Shown here piece by piece: positions 1 to 7,963 of a stretch of 64,000 nt of DNA. Origin of the DNA: JAGNZR01 sp051646055 (GTDB lineage: Bacteria; Fusobacteriota; Fusobacteriia; Fusobacteriales; Fusobacteriaceae). Within the stretch, counting starts at the first letter, position 1. Every line of letters starts with the position of its first letter. The position numbers and the translations under genes are program-made. The DNA lies in assembly GCA_051646055.1 (NCBI GenBank), contig JBOFCM010000169.1, positions 1 to 64,000 on the forward strand. Direction: 5' to 3'. The notes beneath the pieces are model-generated. The model did not search any database, was not told the origin of the DNA, and saw nothing but the letters and a program-made list of their open reading frames with translations.

Positions 1-122
1 TGACGTCTCATTACTGAGAATTTTCTGAACTAATTTAGTTCAAAGATTTATTAGATTACTTCTCTATTCTGTTGTTAATGTCCTTTTTGTTTCGTTCACG
101 CTTTTCGTCGTGGACAAAATAA

Positions 123-151
123 ATAATATCACAAATATTGTTTTCCGTCAA
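123..151 (-). promoter_or_regulatory. Strong sigma-70 promoter reading off the left edge
   Basis: On the minus strand a TTGACG -35 box (146-151) and a TATTAT -10 box (123-128) are separated by exactly 17 bases. Transcription would begin near 116 and leave the window at position 1. The first 116 bases contain no open reading frame that I can support. They hold two small inverted repeats (6-19 and 27-41) and a stem around GTCCACG/CGTGAAC. A stable-RNA operon leader (rRNA or tRNA) is my inference from the promoter strength and the non-coding, structured leader. The gene served is outside the window. Confidence 0.7.
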
Positions 152-171
152 TAGTTTTTTCAAAAAAATTT

Positions 172-508
172 AACAGGCATCAAATAAGCCGGGTTCTGTA
201 TCTGTTGATTATTTATCTAGAGCTATAATTGCTTATAGCTTCAAGCGATTTACCCTGAGAGATGGACGAGCAACCCTTTACCTCTCCTATTTTATCTTGC
301 TCCAAAGGGGGTTTACCAAGCTTTCTTAGTCTCCTAAGAAACTGGTGGTCTCTTACACCACCTTTTCACCCTTACCCGAAGGCGGTCTATTTTCTGTGGC
401 ACTTTCCTTAAGGTTTCCCTTAGCAGTCATTAACTGCCCTTTTGCTCTACGGAGCCCGGACTTTCCTCTCTTCAATTTCTTGAACAGCAATCAACTCTGA
501 TACCTGTT
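172..508 (-). ncRNA. rnpB: RNase P RNA (bacterial)
   Basis: This is the catalytic RNA of ribonuclease P, which removes the 5' leader from tRNA precursors together with the RnpA protein. On the minus strand the 5' region carries the conserved GAGGAAAGTCCGGGCTC block (453-469), and the 3' region carries ACAGAACCCGGCTTA (185-199); together these identify the family. The ends are set by the P1 helix: AACAGG-type sequence at 508-498 pairs with the CCTGTT arm at 172-182. That gives about 337 nt, within the usual range. A run of T follows P1 and may end transcription. It starts only 7 bases past the stop of the upstream membrane-protein gene. I found no convincing separate promoter, so co-transcription and processing are possible. 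Confidence 0.96.
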
Positions 509-514
509 TAAATT

Positions 515-1144
515 TTAATTTTCTTTATGTTTTCTTTTTTCCATAAGAACTTTCATCTCTTCTCGACGAATTTTTTCTTTTTCTAACTTTTTTTCATATC
601 TTTTCTGTTTTTCAATAGAAACATGTTTTATTCTAACCAAAATATTGAAAATTGTCAATATTAAAACCAACATTTTTATAAGAAACCATCTATTTTGATA
701 TAGCAGTTCACCAAAACTCACTTTTTTTTCCTTCGATTCTTCACTTAAAATTTTATCTATTCCTCGAAGATACTCTATAGAATATTTTTCCATTTCATCT
801 TTTTCTACATATTGGACCAAAGAATCAGAAATTGCATTAAGTTCATCTTCATTCTCTTCCATTGTTAAATCTCTAGAAAAACTGTTCTCTATTTTCAGGT
901 TTCCTTCTTCACTTTTCCCAATATTTATAATTATTGTACGTACTGGATTATCTACTACAAAACCCTCTCCATAAGGAAGCGTATTTAAAATAATTCTCAC
1001 TTTTTTAGAATTTTCTATTTTTTCAATTTCTTTTTCTATTTCTTTCGTTTCTTCTGGAGAAAAAAGTCCCTCTCCATCCCTAACATCTGCGAAAGTTAAA
1101 GAATTCAAAAAAAACAATAAAACCATTACTATGTTTTTCATCAT
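515..1144 (-). CDS. Small exported membrane protein, TPM-like domain
   Basis: A 209-residue protein with an N-terminal signal peptide (MMKNIVMVLLFFLNSLTFA, cleavage near 19-20), a soluble region of about 130 residues, one membrane helix around 152-170 and a very basic C-terminal tail rich in Lys, Glu and Arg. The soluble part has the order of a TPM (Psb32-type) domain: a 'LFSPEETKEIEKEIEKIE' helix, then a strand with an ILNTLP motif, then III-NIG. I cannot confirm that family without a profile search. It starts just after the Nif3 gene stop, with GGAGGGTGATTTAAG before the ATG, so it ends the operon before rnpB. Function unknown; a periplasmic role anchored in the inner membrane is inferred. 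Confidence 0.7.
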   Translation of the reverse strand: MMKNIVMVLLFFLNSLTFADVRDGEGLFSPEETKEIEKEIEKIENSKKVRIILNTLPYGEGFVVDNPVRTIIINIGKSEEGNLKIENSFSRDLTMEENEDELNAISDSLVQYVEKDEMEKYSIEYLRGIDKILSEESKEKKVSFGELLYQNRWFLIKMLVLILTIFNILVRIKHVSIEKQKRYEKKLEKEKIRREEMKVLMEKRKHKEN

Positions 1145-1145
1145 C

Positions 1146-1937
1146 TTAAATCACCCTCCAAATAGGTGGTTTAATTTTTTTTATTATTAGCAAATCTAAA
1201 AAACTCTCTTTTATTTTAAATTCCATCAGTTCAAAAAAAAGTTTTTCACTTTCATAATGTCCCAAATCTATAACCTTCATTCCTGCTTCAATAGCATCCA
1301 AAGCCTCATGATATTTCACATCCCCTGTTATTATCGTATCACATCCAAAAAAACGGGCTTTTTTCCAATAGCTGATTCCAGCTCCATTTATTAAGGCTAT
1401 TTTTTTTATCGGCTTCAAATGTTCTGAATCTTCAGAATACAAAATAACTTTATCTAAATCTAATTTTTCTTTTATTAGCTCTATATACTCTTCTACTCTG
1501 TACTCTTTATCTGTTTTATAATATCTTCCTATCCCAGTTTTATTATCTTCTGTTTTTTCGTCCAGAATTTTAAATTTTTCAACACCTATTTTACTCAAGA
1601 TATATTCATTCAACCCTTGGAAACTCGAGTCTATATTGGTATGAATACTATATATTGCCAAATCTTTTTTTATTGATTTTATTATTTTTTCCCCTAATAA
1701 AGTATCTGTATTTATATCTTTAATCGGATTAAAGATGAAAGGATGATGTGTTATAAGGAGGTCTGCCTTCTCTTCTATTGCATAGTCTATCGTCTCCATA
1801 TCTGCATCTAAAGCCAATATAATTTTCTTTATCTCTCTCTTTCTATCACCAATTAGGAGACCTACATTGTCCCATTTTTCGGCATTTTTCCTGGGATAAC
1901 ATCTTTCGATTTCTGAAATTATTTTTTCTAAAATCAT
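1146..1937 (-). CDS. Nif3-like dinuclear metal centre protein (YqfO/YbgI family)
   Basis: A 263-residue member of the Nif3 family, also annotated as GTP cyclohydrolase 1 type 2 homologue. The family signature is clear: an N-terminal AEKWDNVGLLIGD block, ITHHPFIFNPIK (the His pair of the metal site), SIHTNID, ITGDVKYHEALDA and DLGHYESE near the C-terminus. These His, Asp and Glu residues build the two-metal site of the ring-shaped hexamer. Biological function is still unsettled in the family. The length matches the short form without the PII-like insert. Its ATG overlaps the stop of the sigma-like gene (ATGA), so the two are translationally coupled. Confidence 0.93.
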   Translation of the reverse strand: MILEKIISEIERCYPRKNAEKWDNVGLLIGDRKREIKKIILALDADMETIDYAIEEKADLLITHHPFIFNPIKDINTDTLLGEKIIKSIKKDLAIYSIHTNIDSSFQGLNEYILSKIGVEKFKILDEKTEDNKTGIGRYYKTDKEYRVEEYIELIKEKLDLDKVILYSEDSEHLKPIKKIALINGAGISYWKKARFFGCDTIITGDVKYHEALDAIEAGMKVIDLGHYESEKLFFELMEFKIKESFLDLLIIKKIKPPIWRVI

Positions 1938-2716
1938 ACCTGGAACATCTCCCCACCGAATCTTGAAAGTTTATTTATCGCCATTTGGAAAACAGCTTCT
2001 CCTTGATTTTTTTCTAAACCTAGTTTTTTTTCAAGATCTACCATCGAAATATTCCTATTATCATATAACCCATAATACTCAGTAATTGTTCTGTATTCAT
2101 AATTATTCAAGGTATATGGCAATTCTCCATATGACAGATTTTCTATCCTAGTGATTTTTTTATCTAGTTCTTCTACAAGTTCTCCATTATGGGAGTATTC
2201 TTCTTTTTCGTGATTAAAATATCTTATGAATTGAGATTTTGTTTCTTCCATTCTTTTATTTATGGATAAAATTATAGATCTCGCTACATAAAGTACAGCA
2301 TATTTTTCAAAACTTATATAAGTGCTTTTCCTGAACCCTTCAATAGCTCTTATAAGGGCTATTGAACCTTCTTGGACAAGGTCTATGTAATCTATACCAT
2401 CTTTCAGAAGAAGAGCTGCGATTCTAGCTGGTATTCTAAGATTTTTAGTTATCAAGATATCCTTGTCATCTACAGTCAATCTTTCTAATTTTTCTTCCAA
2501 TTCATTCTCTTCCAGTATTTCTATCCCTGATATCTCTTCTAAGTATTCAAGTGTGCTAGCTTCTACATGTGAAATTTCTAAATTATTTGAAAAAAGTCTT
2601 TCTTCTCTCTCCTCGTCCAATTCTATGTTTTCTTCATTTAAAAACTTATTAAATTCATTAAAATCTTCCAGTTTTTCCAATACCAGTTTTTCATATTCAG
2701 CTATCGATATTTTCAT
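1934..2716 (-). CDS. Degenerate sigma-70-like protein downstream of rpoD
   Basis: 260 residues. Residues about 85-155 resemble sigma-70 region 2: NLRIPARIAA is followed by DYIDLVQEGSIALIRAIEGF and then SFEKYAVLYVARSIILSINKR, parallel to DLIQEGNIGLMKAVEKF and FSTYATWWIRQAITRAIADQ of the RpoD encoded next door. The C-terminal 50 residues (EYYGLYDNRNISMVDLEKKLGL...INKLSRFG) align in layout with region 4, but the recognition-helix motif TRERIRQIE is gone and region 2.4 is weak. The first 75 residues are very acidic. I infer a diverged paralogue that may bind core polymerase or RpoD without ordinary promoter reading. It starts at ATG 2716 behind GAGGAG and lies 36 bases beyond a terminator that follows rpoD. 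Confidence 0.75.
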   Translation of the reverse strand: MKISIAEYEKLVLEKLEDFNEFNKFLNEENIELDEEREERLFSNNLEISHVEASTLEYLEEISGIEILEENELEEKLERLTVDDKDILITKNLRIPARIAALLLKDGIDYIDLVQEGSIALIRAIEGFRKSTYISFEKYAVLYVARSIILSINKRMEETKSQFIRYFNHEKEEYSHNGELVEELDKKITRIENLSYGELPYTLNNYEYRTITEYYGLYDNRNISMVDLEKKLGLEKNQGEAVFQMAINKLSRFGGEMFQV

Positions 2717-2752
2717 CCTTAATTCTCCTCAATATTTAAATTTTGAAACTCT

Positions 2753-2783
2753 AAAAAATGAGGCTTTCATAATTGAAAGCCCC
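2753..2783 (-). terminator. Intrinsic terminator after rpoD
   Basis: On the minus strand GGGGCTTTC (2783-2775) pairs with GAAAGCCTC (2768-2760) around a six-base loop and is followed by ATTTTTTAG. It sits 9 bases past the rpoD stop and before the sigma-like gene. No promoter fits the short stretch after it, so expression of the downstream three genes probably relies on read-through. Confidence 0.85.
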
Positions 2784-2791
2784 TTAAAAAT

Positions 2792-4123
2792 TTATGATTT
2801 AAAATCTTCTAGTTTTTTTCTACGACTAGGATGTTTTAATTTTCTAAGAGCTTTTACTTCTATCTGTCTGATTCTTTCTCTTGTAACATTAAATATTTTC
2901 CCTACTTCTTCTAAAGTTTTAGGTGTTCCATCCTCATCTAATCCATATCTGTAACGCAAAACTTTTGCTTCCCTTTCACTAAGGGTTTTTAACACTTCAT
3001 CAAGCTGTTCTCTAAGCATATTTCTATTAGTTTGTTCATAAGGATTAAGTGCTTTGTTATCTTCAACAAAATCCCCTAGCTCACTATCTTCTTCACTTCC
3101 TACAGCAGTTTGAAGAGATATTGGATCCTGATTCATTTCAAGTATAGCTTTTATTTTTATAATTTCCATTCCTAGACGCTCTGCAAGAACCTCTGGAGTA
3201 GCATCTTTTCCTGTTTCCTGAAGGTATATTCTAGCTTCTTTTTTAATTTTATTGATAGTTTCTATCATATGAACCGGTATTCTTATAGTTCTTCCTTGGT
3301 CTGCGATAGCTCTCGTGATAGCTTGTCTTATCCACCATGTTGCATAGGTAGAGAATTTATACCCCTTGGTATATTCAAATTTCTCAACTGCTTTCATTAG
3401 TCCTATATTTCCTTCTTGTATTAAATCAAGAAGCTTCAGCCCTCTATTAGTATGTTTTTTAGCTATACTTACAACTAGCCTAAGATTTGATTCAACAAGC
3501 TGATCAATTGCGAACCTATCTTTTTCATAAGCTAACTTAGCAAACTTTAACTCATCTGCATGACTTAAAAGTGGAATCTGTCCAATTTCTCTTAAGTACA
3601 TTTTTATAGGTTCATCTACCTTCATATCACCAGTTATATTAAAGAGATCTTCACTTATCAGATCTTCTTCTGACACGTGTTCTACTTTCTCTGGATCAAA
3701 ATCCGCAAAATCATCAAAATTATTCTCTGGATAATCATCAAAAACAGAATTTTCTCTTCTTTTTGGTCTTTCTTCTTCTAGATCAAGGTAACTCTCGTCG
3801 TCCTCTTCATCTTCTTCATCCTCTTTTTTTCTTGCTGGTTTTTCTTTTTCAATTTCTCTTGCCATCTCTTTTTTCTTGATGGGTTTTTTAGGTTTTTCAG
3901 CCTCTTTTTCCTTGGTTACTTCTTTTTTTTCTTCCTTTTTTAAATCTGAAGCTTTTACAATTTTTATCCCTTGATCAATCATCCCGTTGATTAGAAACTC
4001 TATCTGTTCTATTTCAAATTCATTTTTAAGTTCTTCATTTATCTCTTCATATGTGACACATTTTTTCTCCATGGCTTTTCTCAAGAGTGCCATTACCTTT
4101 TCATTTTTTATAAATCGTTTCAT
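2792..4123 (-). CDS. rpoD: RNA polymerase primary sigma factor RpoD (sigma-70)
   Basis: The housekeeping sigma factor, which directs core RNA polymerase to -35/-10 promoters like those listed here. 443 residues. A short region 1.1-like N-terminus (about 1-60) is followed by a Lys-rich then strongly acidic linker (EDEEDEEDDE near 100). Region 1.2 has DEPIKMYLREIGQIPLLS. Region 2 contains NLRLVVSIAKKH, DLIQEGNIGLMKAVEKFEY and YATWWIRQAITRAIADQ. Region 3 follows, and region 4 ends with the HTH VTRERIRQIEVKALRKLKHP. Start ATG 4123 has a GAGGAGGA ribosome site. It lies 21 bases after dnaG, the classic macromolecular-synthesis arrangement but without rpsU in front. Confidence 0.98.
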   Translation of the reverse strand: MKRFIKNEKVMALLRKAMEKKCVTYEEINEELKNEFEIEQIEFLINGMIDQGIKIVKASDLKKEEKKEVTKEKEAEKPKKPIKKKEMAREIEKEKPARKKEDEEDEEDDESYLDLEEERPKRRENSVFDDYPENNFDDFADFDPEKVEHVSEEDLISEDLFNITGDMKVDEPIKMYLREIGQIPLLSHADELKFAKLAYEKDRFAIDQLVESNLRLVVSIAKKHTNRGLKLLDLIQEGNIGLMKAVEKFEYTKGYKFSTYATWWIRQAITRAIADQGRTIRIPVHMIETINKIKKEARIYLQETGKDATPEVLAERLGMEIIKIKAILEMNQDPISLQTAVGSEEDSELGDFVEDNKALNPYEQTNRNMLREQLDEVLKTLSEREAKVLRYRYGLDEDGTPKTLEEVGKIFNVTRERIRQIEVKALRKLKHPSRRKKLEDFKS

Positions 4124-4144
4124 TTCAAAATCCTCCTCACATAT

Positions 4145-5953
4145 CTAAAGAACTTCTTTCTTATTAATCTGCAAAAATTTATTATAAATTTCCTCATATT
4201 TCTCTTCGCTATTAATACCATTTATTTTATTTTCAATTTTCTTCAATTCAACAAGAGTTACAATATCGGTTTTTTCTTGTTTTATCTGAAAAATTTCCAA
4301 TCTCAACCAATCTTTTAAAACCTGAAAAAAAACCTCTCTTCTCTTTTCTGAATTAGAGAAAGTACTAAACTTAATCAATGAGTAGTCAAATATACGCTCT
4401 TTTTCATTGTCAGTAAATCTGCTATCAGATATTATTTTTTTTTCTTCTATTTCTTTTAAATTACCTTCATTCTCTTCATAAAATTTTATGATTTTTTTAG
4501 CTAAAAGGGAATTGAAAGGTTTATTTTTTAGACTGTAAAAAATTGAAGAATCACTCATTAAAAGTGCCAATGTTATTTTTTCTAATTCATTTTCTTCTTC
4601 TAAATTATTTTTTATTTCCTCGGAGCTTATATCATTATTTTTTTTTTCTCCATACGGAACAGTTTTTGATGTATTCTCAGTTACTAAACTCTCCCAAAGT
4701 ATCTCTTTTGAAAGATTTATATTTTTAGAAAATTTATCTATATATAATGATTTCTCTATTTTATTTTCTATATTCTGAAAAAACTCTTTGAATCTTTCAA
4801 TAAACTTTTGTTTTGACAATATATTATTCAAATCAAACTCTTTAGCATAATAAGTATATAAAAAATCAAAGCTTTCAACAGATTTTTTTATAACTTCTAA
4901 AAAAGCTTCCTTTCCATATTTTTTTATATATTCATCTGGATCTTTTGCTTCTTTTATTTCGAGAACTCTTATTGCGAAACCAAGTTTTTTTAAAACCATT
5001 ATAGACCGCTCTGTAGCTCTCTGACCTGGAGCATCAGAATCAAAGGATATTATAACATTTGATGTAAATCGTTTCAATAATTTTCCCTGTTCTTCAGTCA
5101 ACGAGGTCCCCATAGGAGCCAAAGTCACGTCAAATCCGTGAAGTTTAGACATTATCACATCCATATACCCTTCCATTAAGATAGAATAATTCTTCCTTTT
5201 TATAGAATCTAACCCCTCCCCCAAACCGTAAAGAACACTTCCTTTCTTAAATATTGGGGTATCTGGAGAGTTTATATATTTGGCTATCTCTTTAGAATTA
5301 TTTAATGTCCTTCCTCCAAAAGCTATCACTTTTTTGTCTGTAGAATATATAGGGAATATTATTCTTTCTCTGAATGTATCATAAATTCCCTTTTCGTTTT
5401 CCTTTGTTAAACCTAGTCTGATAAGAGTCTCAGCTGTATATCCTTTGCTTATAAGCGTCTGACTGAGTCCTTCTCGTTTTCCAGGAGCATATCCAATTCC
5501 CATCTCTCTTATTTTTTCCGGTTTAATCCCTCTTTTCACAAGATAATCTAAAGCATCTCTTCCACTATTTTTAAATATTTCATTTTTAAAATAATTTTGT
5601 GCCTCTTCCATTATCTCATAATAAAGATTATTTTCTTGGTTCTGTCTTTTATCCTTATAAACGGCTCTTATAGGTATTTTATAAGTTTCTGAAAGTTCTT
5701 CAATAGCTTTATCATAAGATATTTTTTTATATTGAGAATAAAAACTTATAGGATTCCCGCCGGCTCCGCATACAAAGCATTTGCAGATATTTTTACTTGG
5801 ATTGACCATAAAAGATGGAGAGTTATCCGGATGAAAAGGACATAAACCTTTATAGTTGGCCCCTGTTTTTTTAAGTTCTATGAACTTTCCTACAACTTCC
5901 TCTATTTTTAAATTGTTATTTAGTCTGTCCACATCTTCTTCTCTAAACTTCAT
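4145..5953 (-). CDS. dnaG: DNA primase DnaG
   Basis: Makes RNA primers for the replisome with DnaB helicase. About 602 residues. The N-terminal CHC2 zinc finger is visible (CPFHPDNSPSF...CKCFVCGAGG, near 40-65). The catalytic core follows, with a TOPRIM domain (LMEGYMDVI, then FDSDAPGQRA), and then a helical C-terminal region that would contact the helicase. I chose ATG 5953 over the GTG nine bases earlier because AGGGTGG lies five bases before it. The gene heads the dnaG-rpoD unit, with its own promoter just upstream. Confidence 0.97.
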   Translation of the reverse strand: MKFREEDVDRLNNNLKIEEVVGKFIELKKTGANYKGLCPFHPDNSPSFMVNPSKNICKCFVCGAGGNPISFYSQYKKISYDKAIEELSETYKIPIRAVYKDKRQNQENNLYYEIMEEAQNYFKNEIFKNSGRDALDYLVKRGIKPEKIREMGIGYAPGKREGLSQTLISKGYTAETLIRLGLTKENEKGIYDTFRERIIFPIYSTDKKVIAFGGRTLNNSKEIAKYINSPDTPIFKKGSVLYGLGEGLDSIKRKNYSILMEGYMDVIMSKLHGFDVTLAPMGTSLTEEQGKLLKRFTSNVIISFDSDAPGQRATERSIMVLKKLGFAIRVLEIKEAKDPDEYIKKYGKEAFLEVIKKSVESFDFLYTYYAKEFDLNNILSKQKFIERFKEFFQNIENKIEKSLYIDKFSKNINLSKEILWESLVTENTSKTVPYGEKKNNDISSEEIKNNLEEENELEKITLALLMSDSSIFYSLKNKPFNSLLAKKIIKFYEENEGNLKEIEEKKIISDSRFTDNEKERIFDYSLIKFSTFSNSEKRREVFFQVLKDWLRLEIFQIKQEKTDIVTLVELKKIENKINGINSEEKYEEIYNKFLQINKKEVL

Positions 5954-5997
5954 CCCATCCACCCTAGTAAAAATTATAATGTAGAATTTTACTCTCT

Positions 5998-6026
5998 AGT
6001 ATAACCTATTTCTCATAAATAATCAA
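5998..6026 (-). promoter_or_regulatory. Promoter of dnaG-rpoD
   Basis: Minus strand TTGATT (6026-6021) and TATACT (6003-5998) with 17-base spacing, placed 45 bases before the dnaG start codon. It is the only good match in the gap between the chaperone gene and dnaG. Confidence 0.7.
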
Positions 6027-6047
6027 TTTTTTTTCCATTTGATAAAT

Positions 6048-6087
6048 AAAAAATACAAAAAAACTCTAAGAATTTTTCTGTATTTTT
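6048..6087 (-). terminator. Possible AT-rich terminator after the parvulin gene
   Basis: On the minus strand AAAAATAC and GTATTTTT can pair around an inner AAAATTCTTAGAGTTTT hairpin just after the stop at 6094. The stem is almost all A-T, so this is a weak call. Confidence 0.35.
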
Positions 6088-6093
6088 ATCTTA

Positions 6094-7836
6094 TTATAGA
6101 TTGCTCATTATTTTCTGCATTTCTTCTGCTATTTTTTTTGTTTTAAGTTCTGAACTAACTTTATTTCTTATATTTTCTTGATTCAAATCAGCTTTTACTG
6201 CGGGTTTTTCCATAAGTTTTTTTACAATATATATTCCCTCATTCTCTTGAAGTAAATTTATCTCATTAACTTTACTTTTAAATATTTTATTAGTTAACTC
6301 TTTATTATAGCCCATTCCTGGGATAAATCCATTTTCATTTATATTTTCTATCTTTTTAGAAAATTCTATTAAATTTTCTTTTTCGAGATCATTAAATATA
6401 ATCTTCCCAGATTTCAACTCTTCTGAAATTCTTTTCGCTGTTTCCTCTTTAGATTTTCTAGTCTCATTAGATATTTCAGGTGTTAATAAAATATGTGATG
6501 CATTTCCACCTTTAGCTTCATCCCTTTCATGAATGAATATTATGTGGTATCCGTACTCTGTTTCTATTGGTTCTGGATAAATTTTTCCAACTTCGCCCTC
6601 AAATACCGCATTTTCAAAAGGCTTTACCATCATTCCTTTTGTAAACCATCCCAGTGCTCCACCATTTACTGCAGAACCAGGATCTTTAGAATATTTCTTT
6701 GCCATTTCTGCAAAATTTTCTACATTTAAATCTTTGATAAGATTTTCGGCTCTATTTTTTGTGTTTTCTTTATCTTTATCCGAAGGTACAAATGGAATAA
6801 AAGTTACTTCAGCTTCAGCTGTTGCTCCTTTATCATATTTTGCTTTATTTTCTTCAAAATATTTTATTACGTCCCTCTCGTCAAGCACTATCTCTTCTTC
6901 CATTTTTTTTGATAGTTTGTCTCTATATTCCTCTAGTTTCATATCTAAAGGAAGATTTTCTTCAACTGTTATACCTTTCAAGATAGCCTCTTTAGCTATT
7001 TTGATTAGAGCCTCGTATCTATCATAAGCTGTTTTTTTAGCAACTTCCCCATCACCCTGCGACGAATAAAGTGCTGCTACAGTACCTTGAGCCATATCTA
7101 TGTTTTTTACTTGAAATCCTTGTAATTCAAAGGCCACATTGGGAACATATGTATTATACTCTTCAGCTACATCTTCTAATTTCATAGCTTTTTTTGCTTT
7201 TTCTAAAGTAATCATATACTCTCTTTTAGCTTTTTCTCCTCTTAAAATAGAGGCTATTCTATCCTTTACCTCATCTAAAGAGTCTTCTGAAAATTTAGAA
7301 TACTTATTGTCGATAAAATATTTTTCAATTTCATCTTCAGTAATTTTAATATCTGAATTAAATTTTTCTTTAACTTTTTTTACTGTCAAAATTTCTTCTA
7401 ACTCTTTTTTCAAGGTATCTCTAGTAAACCCTTGTGCGGAAAGCATCCTCATAAATTGTTCTTTATCTTGAAAATTATTTTGGATAGTATTGAACTGCTC
7501 ATCTATCTCTTTCTGTGGAACATTTATTTTAAGTTTTTTTGCCATTTCTTTAGATAATTTTTTATTGATAACCTCATCTACGGCAATTGTTCCAGCCACA
7601 TCACTATTTATATTAAATCCTACTGTCTTTGAATAGCTATCTATTATTCCCATTTTGTTTCTCTCTATATCTATTTTCTCCGCTTTTTCTCCATTTATTT
7701 TAAAAGCATGAGATTTCGTTTCACTGAATAGATTTTTTATTTCTCCATAAGATGCAAGCACCATTGAAAAAACAAATGCCAGAGTCATCGTCCAGATAAA
7801 CGGTTTTAAATTTTTTCTAAATTTTCTTATCGCCAT
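6094..7836 (-). CDS. Membrane-anchored SurA/PpiD-like peptidyl-prolyl isomerase
   Basis: About 580 residues: a single membrane helix near the N-terminus (FIWTMTLAFVFSMVLASYG), then a SurA-type N-terminal chaperone region and a parvulin domain with the signature GSAVNGGALGWF and ETEYGYHIIFIHERD. A second, degraded parvulin-like repeat begins at NASHILLTP and ends at EGIYIVKKLMEKP. It should help fold envelope proteins on the periplasmic side of the inner membrane. I set the start at ATG 7836, which follows GGGGG. A longer reading to 7884 would run into the promoter boxes at 7875-7903. It is a single-gene unit between its own promoter and a weak terminator. Confidence 0.9.
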   Translation of the reverse strand: MAIRKFRKNLKPFIWTMTLAFVFSMVLASYGEIKNLFSETKSHAFKINGEKAEKIDIERNKMGIIDSYSKTVGFNINSDVAGTIAVDEVINKKLSKEMAKKLKINVPQKEIDEQFNTIQNNFQDKEQFMRMLSAQGFTRDTLKKELEEILTVKKVKEKFNSDIKITEDEIEKYFIDNKYSKFSEDSLDEVKDRIASILRGEKAKREYMITLEKAKKAMKLEDVAEEYNTYVPNVAFELQGFQVKNIDMAQGTVAALYSSQGDGEVAKKTAYDRYEALIKIAKEAILKGITVEENLPLDMKLEEYRDKLSKKMEEEIVLDERDVIKYFEENKAKYDKGATAEAEVTFIPFVPSDKDKENTKNRAENLIKDLNVENFAEMAKKYSKDPGSAVNGGALGWFTKGMMVKPFENAVFEGEVGKIYPEPIETEYGYHIIFIHERDEAKGGNASHILLTPEISNETRKSKEETAKRISEELKSGKIIFNDLEKENLIEFSKKIENINENGFIPGMGYNKELTNKIFKSKVNEINLLQENEGIYIVKKLMEKPAVKADLNQENIRNKVSSELKTKKIAEEMQKIMSNL

Positions 7837-7874
7837 TTTTCCCCCAAAAAATATTTTTTTATCTTCATGGCTAC

Positions 7875-7903
7875 ATCCTATCATGTTTTTAGTTTTTTTT
7901 CAA
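7875..7903 (-). promoter_or_regulatory. Promoter of the parvulin chaperone gene
   Basis: Minus strand TTGAAA (7903-7898), 17-base spacer, TAGGAT (7880-7875), about 40 bases before the start codon chosen for the chaperone. It lies directly after the terminator of the NtrC-type gene. Confidence 0.65.
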
Positions 7904-7928
7904 TAGCTCCAAAACTTTGAAAATTTCA

Positions 7929-7957
7929 AAAAAAAATGAGCTGAAACTTCAGCTCAT
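7929..7957 (-). terminator. Intrinsic terminator of the NtrC-type gene
   Basis: Minus strand ATGAGCTGA and TCAGCTCAT (7957-7949 with 7944-7936) form a perfect stem with a four-base loop followed by seven or more T. It begins 7 bases after the stop codon at 7964. Confidence 0.92.
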
Positions 7958-7963
7958 CTCTTT

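Noticed and set aside
1934..2716. Frameshifted duplicate of rpoD (pseudogene)
   Set aside because: The frame is open over 260 codons with a ribosome site and is translationally coupled to nif3, so it reads as a maintained gene.
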